A stretch of 64,000 nt of DNA from Ctena decussata. Lineage: Eukaryota > Mollusca > Bivalvia > Lucinida > Lucinidae. Position 1 is the first letter of the stretch. Every line of letters begins with the position of its first letter. The notes under the pieces are model-generated. The model saw nothing but the letters and a program-made list of their open reading frames with translations. It did not search any database and was not told the DNA's origin. Below, in pieces: positions 58,321 to 64,000 of the stretch. The stretch spans positions 23,953,899 to 24,017,898 of the forward strand of contig OZ022512.1 in the NCBI GenBank assembly GCA_963989385.1, given 5' to 3'. The position numbers and the translations under genes were made by a program.

Positions 58321-60106
58321 GGAAGAAAATTGTATCTTGAGTGGTTATACTAGTGTCCAAATCTTTATATTAAATGGTTATGATGATTCCAATACATGGG
58401 GCAAAAGTATCAAATGGACAATGGGACAGGAGACAGGATCATTAAGATCTATTGTGTTTGGAGTGTCCAAGGGCTGAGGCTACATGTGGTAATAATGTAG
58501 TTTACTGTTTCATTACATTGGGTAAATGTGGTAATGGAGTACTTGTTATAGTGATAACTAGACTATGATATTAAGGTGTTCTTTTCCTTGTGTTAAGTGT
58601 GGTAAATAGGGCTCAAGATAGTAGGAGGAAATTTTGGGATGGTGATTGCCTTAAATAGGGCTCAAATAAGGTTGAAAATATTGTGGGTTGTACATAGTAT
58701 TATGTGGAAAGCATGGTATAATTACAATATGGTCTGAAAAACAATGAAGGTTCACATCTTGTCTGTATATTATATCTGTGTAGTCTGATCAGAGTCTTGA
58801 CTGTTTGTTATACAGGTTCCACAAGGAAGACTAATCAGACTGCATAATGCAGCTGCTCAGGCTGTTCAAAGTCTAACCTGTTGCACATGCTGTAAAAGTC
58901 TGTTCCTAGTGGCAAAAGGAAAATAAATACACGGAAGGTGAGACACTCCAACATATCTGAACTGATAGCTATGGTAATCCAAAAGGCAGATAAAACTAAA
59001 CAAAAGTCCTAAATTCTAAAAAATGGAGCCCCACAATACAGCAAAATTGCATGAATATTTACAACAAGAACTTGAACTGAATTAACTTCTAACAGAGTAG
59101 TTTCAGCTACCTGTACCACAAAGTGTATCACATGGCATTACATAAACAAAAAGCAAATTTAACTAACAACGAATTAAAGGTGACATGACGGGAAATGAGC
59201 CATTACAAACTTGGTTGCTACGTTATTACCTTTTAACTCAAGAAAAAGATTCGCCTGCTAGTGACTTATCACGCAGCCTCTTCTCATTTGTTTGACCCGT
59301 ATACTACGTAAAACAGACCCCGATATTACGCTTAATGCCGTCAAAATGCCGATCTGACGTTATCAACAAAAGCACATTGACAGGAACCATGTTTTGATCA
59401 TGTGACCGAAAGTAGTTCCCGTAATGGCTGGTATATGTTCCGTATTATCTCCGAGTCTATATCGAAGATATCGGCGAGGATGTCCGATTGGGCTGAGGTA
59501 AGCTATGAAGACTGGGGAATGGGATTGTTTAAGAAATAGCATGGTCGGAGAATACATTGAACTTGGACTCCTTAAAACAAGTACTGCAATTTAATTTCTG
59601 TGACGCTTTCCTTGCTTCCAAAGATTTGTTTTATCTTCGCTGCAGCTGGTTCCAAGTTGCGACCTCATACCTCATCCTTGTGCAGGTTTAATATTTTCTT
59701 TAGTTTTGATATCATCCGGCTCATTCTGAGTCAGTTTGAAAACAGAGTTCCGCAGAAGCCGGTGCTAGTAAGGCTTGGTCATTGGTGCAATGTTACATTA
59801 CTGCACATGATTAGAACAAATTTAACCGAGCCCGATGTTTTCATTTCTCTGATACGTATCCTGCTTCTGGAGGATCTGCCTTCAGCAATTCTTGGTACTC
59901 ATTGCTATTGTCTTGGCATTGATGATTCGAGCTTAAAACAAAAGATGCACCATTGCATGCTCAGTAATGACAGATATAATCAGACAGCAAACATGTGGGA
60001 AATATTTTGTTGAGGAAAAGTCAATTTAGACGACATTGAAGTATATAATCGATTTAATCTGACATATCATTCTAAATACCTTGAGAAGAGATAAGAAAAT
60101 AATTAC
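58321..60106. other. Anonymous DNA
   Basis: A weak foldback-like core (GTCTGATCAGAGTCTTGACTG and CTGCTCAGGCTGTTC) lies at 58780-58880. The plus-strand frame at 59600-60013 (137 codons) has no recognisable domain and no clear splice sites, so it is not called. Confidence 0.45.
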
Positions 60107-60346
60107 TGGGCCGCAACACGACAAAATCATGAAGTGGCATGTGCGCCTCGCAAACACTTGGATAGTCCTGGGCATCCCGCAAAATCTGATCAGGGTCATT
60201 TCTTTTGACGTGAAGGTAGTTTAAACCCTTAGTTACTCTTAAAGGGAACTGCTAAGACTCTGATCAGAGTGGGCGGATGCCCAGGTTGATCTGAGTCTCC
60301 GCTGGGCGCACACGCTCATTTGTCGGTTGTGTCGTGTCGCGGCTCA
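60107..60346. mobile_element. Foldback element, diverged
   Basis: Left end TGGGCCGCAACACGAC, right end GTCGTGTCGCGGCTCA, with core GACTCTGATCAGAGTGGGCG. Confidence 0.85.
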
Positions 60347-60861
60347 TATATGTTTTACTTCATATTTGTCATGGTCATGCGATTAGTTTCAACGCCATTC
60401 TAATTAATTGGTTTATGTGCAACAAAGATAGTTACATTTTACAATGGTTCAGGTTTTATTGCAAGGCCAAATTGTATCTAAGCATTGAAATAGAGTCTGT
60501 TACTGATAGAGTTTTGTCAATGTGAAATGGATTTTGATACGTTAAGGATTTGCAGAAACTCGTTCCAGTATTAAAGTTTTCATAAACAAATGGTATCATT
60601 TTCCAAATCGATACAACATACAGTCATATAGACTGTGTGTGTCTTATAATTCTTAATCAAGACATGGTTTTCGCATTACTTGGGCCCTGTTTGATACTAT
60701 CCTAATAACAGACAATTAATTCTCGAATGCCATAATATGAGTTAGCAATTACCATATAGTAAGCAAATTGCATTATAGTGGTATGAAGGTGAGCCAAACA
60801 ATGCAAAATCAGTCCAACAAAATATTTTACGGGACAAACTAAATCCAAATACGAGTATATG

Positions 60862-61130
60862 ACGGGTCGCGTAGCGCAATCAGTAGGGAACCTGGCTCAT
60901 AAGTCAAAGGTCCTGGGTTCGAAACCCGGTCTGGCCACATACATTCGTTTCTCCTTCCGCTGATTCAAGAAGAGCAGTTGTCAGTTACTGGCGAAAGTAT
61001 GTGCACTTAGTACTGGTTAACCGCTCAGTGGGTCTAAGCCTGCCCAGGAATAGTGTGGTTAGGTTAACTGACTGTCCCGACATGATCATAGCTGTTTACT
61101 GTGGACGTTAAGGTACAAATCACTCAATCA
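60862..61130 (+). mobile_element. tRNA-headed SINE, complete
   Basis: GGTCGCGTAGCGCAATCAG, CTCATAA loop, GGTTCGAAACCCGG B box, common body and CAATCAATCAA tail are all present. Flanking ATCCAAATACGAGTATATG and ATCCAAATATATG look like a target duplication with a small indel. Confidence 0.85.
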
Positions 61131-61134
61131 ATCA

Positions 61135-62044
61135 ACATCCAAATATATGTAAGTTAGGATGTCTTGAGAGAATCTATTTCCAGTGTAGGTATGATTTTAA
61201 AAAGCAATCCACAACCGCTGGATTAGCTATGGGGAACAAGTGAGTTGTTTGCGGTCTAGGTACTTTCAGAACGGGAATATTCTAACGGTTTAAAAGTGTC
61301 CCCACTTTGATTAATTTGAAGGTAAATGTCTCGAAAAATGACTAATACTATTTCTTTGTTAGGTATTCATAACAAGAGAATACTGACATCGACTGCTACT
61401 TTAAATCACACCTGCTTTTGATGGAATCATAGAACTTAATGTTCAAAATCTTGGAAAAATGTTGAAATATGAAATCTTCAAATAATTCAGCTCATGAGAA
61501 CAAACATGATATAATACAACCTTAATTCGTGTAAAAACGATTCTGTTGACCTGCCTGTCCTGAAAATGCGTCCGCGCTTACGAAAAACAAGGTTTTCCTT
61601 GCTATTGTATCTTGCAGCCATCCTATGATATCTGGCCATGGTCAATACAATCAAACACACATAGCCGCTTGATAAAACCTCACGTAGCTAGTCTGTAGGC
61701 GGTTGTCCAGTGATAACACATCGTGCTTATAACAGTGGTAAAGAAAGTATAAAATACACCGGAAATAATACGATCGGAGTCCACATCCCATGCACAACGT
61801 CGAATGGAGAAAGTACGGACGCCCTCTTCTCCAACCTACTTAGCTTTTCCCCACTTCTCTGGTCATACAATCAGAAATGGTCTCAATAAGATTTTGGTGG
61901 TTTTCCGAAACGATTTGTTTTCGATTTTGGCAAACTTAATTTCCGTTAAACTAAAGACATGAATGAAAAGTCAAAAGTGTTAAGAAAATTGGATAGTTTT
62001 CACTGCTGTAAGAACGCTTATTGTTGAGCTGACTGCTGCAATAT
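61135..62044. other. Anonymous DNA
   Basis: Nothing recognised between a SINE and the mini foldback element. Confidence 0.5.
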
Positions 62045-62167
62045 TCGAGCCTCGACTCGACAAAACCAATAAAGTTGCATGTGCGCCAGTGGAAGACGGA
62101 TGCCCGGGCTAGTCTGAATTTACTTTGCGCGCATGCCACGTTGTTGGTTTTGTCGTGTCGCGGCACA
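62045..62167. mobile_element. Foldback element, internally deleted mini-copy
   Basis: Only 123 bases. The outer ends (TCGAGCCTCGACTCGAC and GTCGTGTCGCGGCACA) and one core block (GATGCCCGGGCTAGTCTG) remain, and the central half is gone. Confidence 0.8.
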
Positions 62168-62340
62168 ATAATTCTGCCTCTTTTCGATATTATATACTGC
62201 ATATTTGTTCTAGTTTAGCTCCCTCCAGTTATAAACATTTCTAAGTTTCTAGATTTTACTTATATCTGACAAGAAGCAAGTGCATGTAACACGTGTCGAT
62301 GAAAGTAATTTGGAATCGTCTAGGCAGATCTTTCAATATT

Positions 62341-62585
62341 TGTGACGCGACTAGAAAAACCCAACAAAGTGACATGTGCTCCCAGCAAAGACTCAGATCA
62401 GCCTGTGCATCCGCCCAGTCTGATGAGAGTCTTTGCTGTCCGCACGGAGCTAGCTTAAACCCTTAGCTACAGCGGACTTTTAAGCGCACAGCGAAGACTC
62501 TTTTCAGGATCGGCGCCTGCCCAGGCTGATCTGAGTCTTCGCTTGGCGCACCTGCCACTTAATTGTTTTCTAGTGTCGCGGCACA
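62341..62585. mobile_element. Foldback element (same family)
   Basis: Left end TGTGACGCGACTAGAAAAACC, right end CTAGTGTCGCGGCACA. The core blocks CAGATCAGCCTGTGCATCC and CCAGGCTGATCTGAG are intact. Confidence 0.87.
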
Positions 62586-63151
62586 TTTTATTATTGCACC
62601 CTAGTATACAAGATTGATTGGCAGCACCCAGGAAAGCTGCTTGTTCCTTGGAATTGTAAATTGCGTAAAGTATGCACTTCAACAATTGGAAATTGCTTTT
62701 CCTTGGATTTGTAGTACTGAATCTAATTGCAAAACTTTTGTACAATGCTCTTATTGAAAAACTGATTATTGAGGCTAAAAATCATTATTTGCCTGGTTGA
62801 ATTAAATCTTTTTGTCAAGCATGTATGAAGTTTCGAGGGAAATTGTTTAAGAAACAGAATGGTTGAAAAATGCATCATTCAGAGAATCTTTTCAACAAAG
62901 GGCTTGTGAATGATGTACTTTTCTATAATATTCGAGCCATTTATAAGTACATTATACGTAGTACCGGCGTTAGGTAGTGTTAAAGAATATTCTTTTTGTT
63001 TGGCTTTAACAAATGACTCTTTATAGCTCTTATATTCTAAGGGAATATAATACAGCAAATAATGCATAAATTCCAGTTCTGCTAACATTTTTTGTCCCGC
63101 CTCTATGTCAGGGTGGATAGTCCGGAAACATCCCCTTGTTTACTTAATAAT

Positions 63152-63389
63152 TGAGTCGCGACACGAGAACACGAACATAGTGTCTGTGCGCCTAGCGCAG
63201 ACTCAGATCAGCCTGGGCAACCGCCAAATCTGATAAGAGTCTTCGCCGTCCGCATGGAGGTAGCTTAGACAATTAAGTACCCTTTAAGTGCATAGCGAAA
63301 AATCTGATCAGGCTAGGCAGAAGTCCAGGCTGATCTGAGTCTGCGCTTGGCGCACAACCAATTTGTTGGTTTTCTCGTCTCGCGGCTTA
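63152..63389. mobile_element. Foldback element (same family)
   Basis: Ends TGAGTCGCGACACGAG and CTCGTCTCGCGGCTTA, with full-length core. Confidence 0.89.
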
Positions 63390-63507
63390 GTTGTTTTAAT
63401 CCCACTCTGGTTCTGGTTTAACCCTATCTTATATAGCCGTGTCTCCGCATATTGTGCTTTATTCCTGTTACCATGGGATTTTCATGTTGTCTTAATATTT
63501 CCACAAC

Positions 63508-63754
63508 TGAGCCGCCATGTGAGAAGACCAGCAAAGTGGCTGCGCGCCCAGCGCAGACACAGATCAGCCTGGGCATCCACCCAGTCTGATCAGACTATTT
63601 ACTATATTTACCAAGTGCTTAAACGGTAGCTAAGGGTTTAAGCTACCATCATGCGGACAGCGAAAACTCAGATCAGACTGGGCGGATGCCCAGGCTGATC
63701 TGAGTTTGCGCTAGGCGCACAACCACTTTGTTTGTTTTCTCGTGTCGGGCCTCA
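63508..63754. mobile_element. Foldback element (same family)
   Basis: Ends TGAGCCGCCATGTGAG and CTCGTGTCGGGCCTCA. It lies only about 120 bases from the previous copy and carries a short extra segment (ACTATATTTACC) in the centre. Confidence 0.88.
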
Positions 63755-63884
63755 AATAAGCATTTCATCCATAGATGAGAAAACAAGAAGGGATATTCGT
63801 CCAGAGAGGCAACCATGGTGACACCCCAGAGATCTTTAGGTGTCGCAATACATAGTTTATGTCAAGTCGTCATATTTGATCCAT

Positions 63885-64000
63885 CATAGGTCTTATCCGC
63901 CTTTTCGTTGTTACCTGTGACGATTCATTGATGGGTTAGGAAACCTTCTTGCGGGCCAAAGGCCTAACTAAATATTTCGAACCACTGCAGAAGTAGAGAG
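63885..64000 (+). mobile_element. LINE 3' UTR fragment running off the window
   Basis: GTGACGATTCATTGATGGGTTAGG, GGCCTAACTAAATATTTCG and ACCACTGCAGAAG align with 33520-33610 (GTGATGATTCATTGACGAG, CAACTAAATGTTTTGTACC). The element continues past the window end. Confidence 0.6.

Noticed and set aside
59600..60013. Plus-strand frame of 137 codons
   Set aside because: No motif, no clear splice sites, and compositionally like random AT-rich DNA. Length alone is not enough in 64 kb.

Overview
This window reads as nuclear DNA of an animal, most likely a bivalve mollusc and possibly a heterodont or venerid clam. The reasons are AT-rich DNA, almost no long open reading frames, exons with GT/AG borders, tRNA-headed SINEs with target-site duplications, LINE remnants, and a dense population of foldback elements beginning TGAGCCGCGACACGAG. 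I recognise that last family as a molluscan type from memory only. There are no operons, bacterial signals or CRISPR arrays.

Only one cellular-type gene can be supported. It is a THAP-domain gene on the minus strand, running from about 57849 down to 53271. It has three exons joined by phase-0 introns and a perfect TGACGTCA site about 80 bases upstream of the start codon. Exon 1 carries the THAP zinc finger, exon 2 an acidic Ser/Thr-rich linker, and exon 3 a cysteine-pair domain followed by a conserved region. That layout resembles THAP-containing, Kolobok-like transposase proteins. Exon 3 has one in-frame TAA inside the conserved domain and ends against a LINE fragment, so the locus looks like a decayed or truncated transposase-derived gene.

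The rest is mobile and repetitive DNA. From left to right: GTACGCC-rich and GATATCC minisatellites (0.4-4.9 kb); a short palindrome (5.6 kb); a SINE (9.0 kb); a dead LINE with CFDP2-like endonuclease and reverse transcriptase remnants (9.4-15.5 kb), split by a 4.44 kb palindrome with a 3 bp target duplication (9665-14106); a tandem-repeat element with GC-rich inverted ends (20.4-21.5 kb); an element ending in CCTGCCAGCCGGCTGGCAGG (23.8-24.7 kb); a second large palindrome with four tRNA-like segments (26.6-29.0 kb); the 3' end of another LINE with its RT C-terminal ORF (32.7-33.9 kb) and truncated copies of its 3' UTR across the window; two exactly symmetric hairpins (38.1 and 38.8 kb); a six-copy 375 bp tandem array (44.1-46.3 kb); a 2.2 kb element with 11 bp inverted ends, internal tandem repeats and a SINE in its terminus (49.5-51.7 kb); the THAP locus; and a cluster of foldback elements (60-64 kb).

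Several insertions are nested, so relative ages can be read directly. All family names rest on recall and pattern recognition; no database search was possible.
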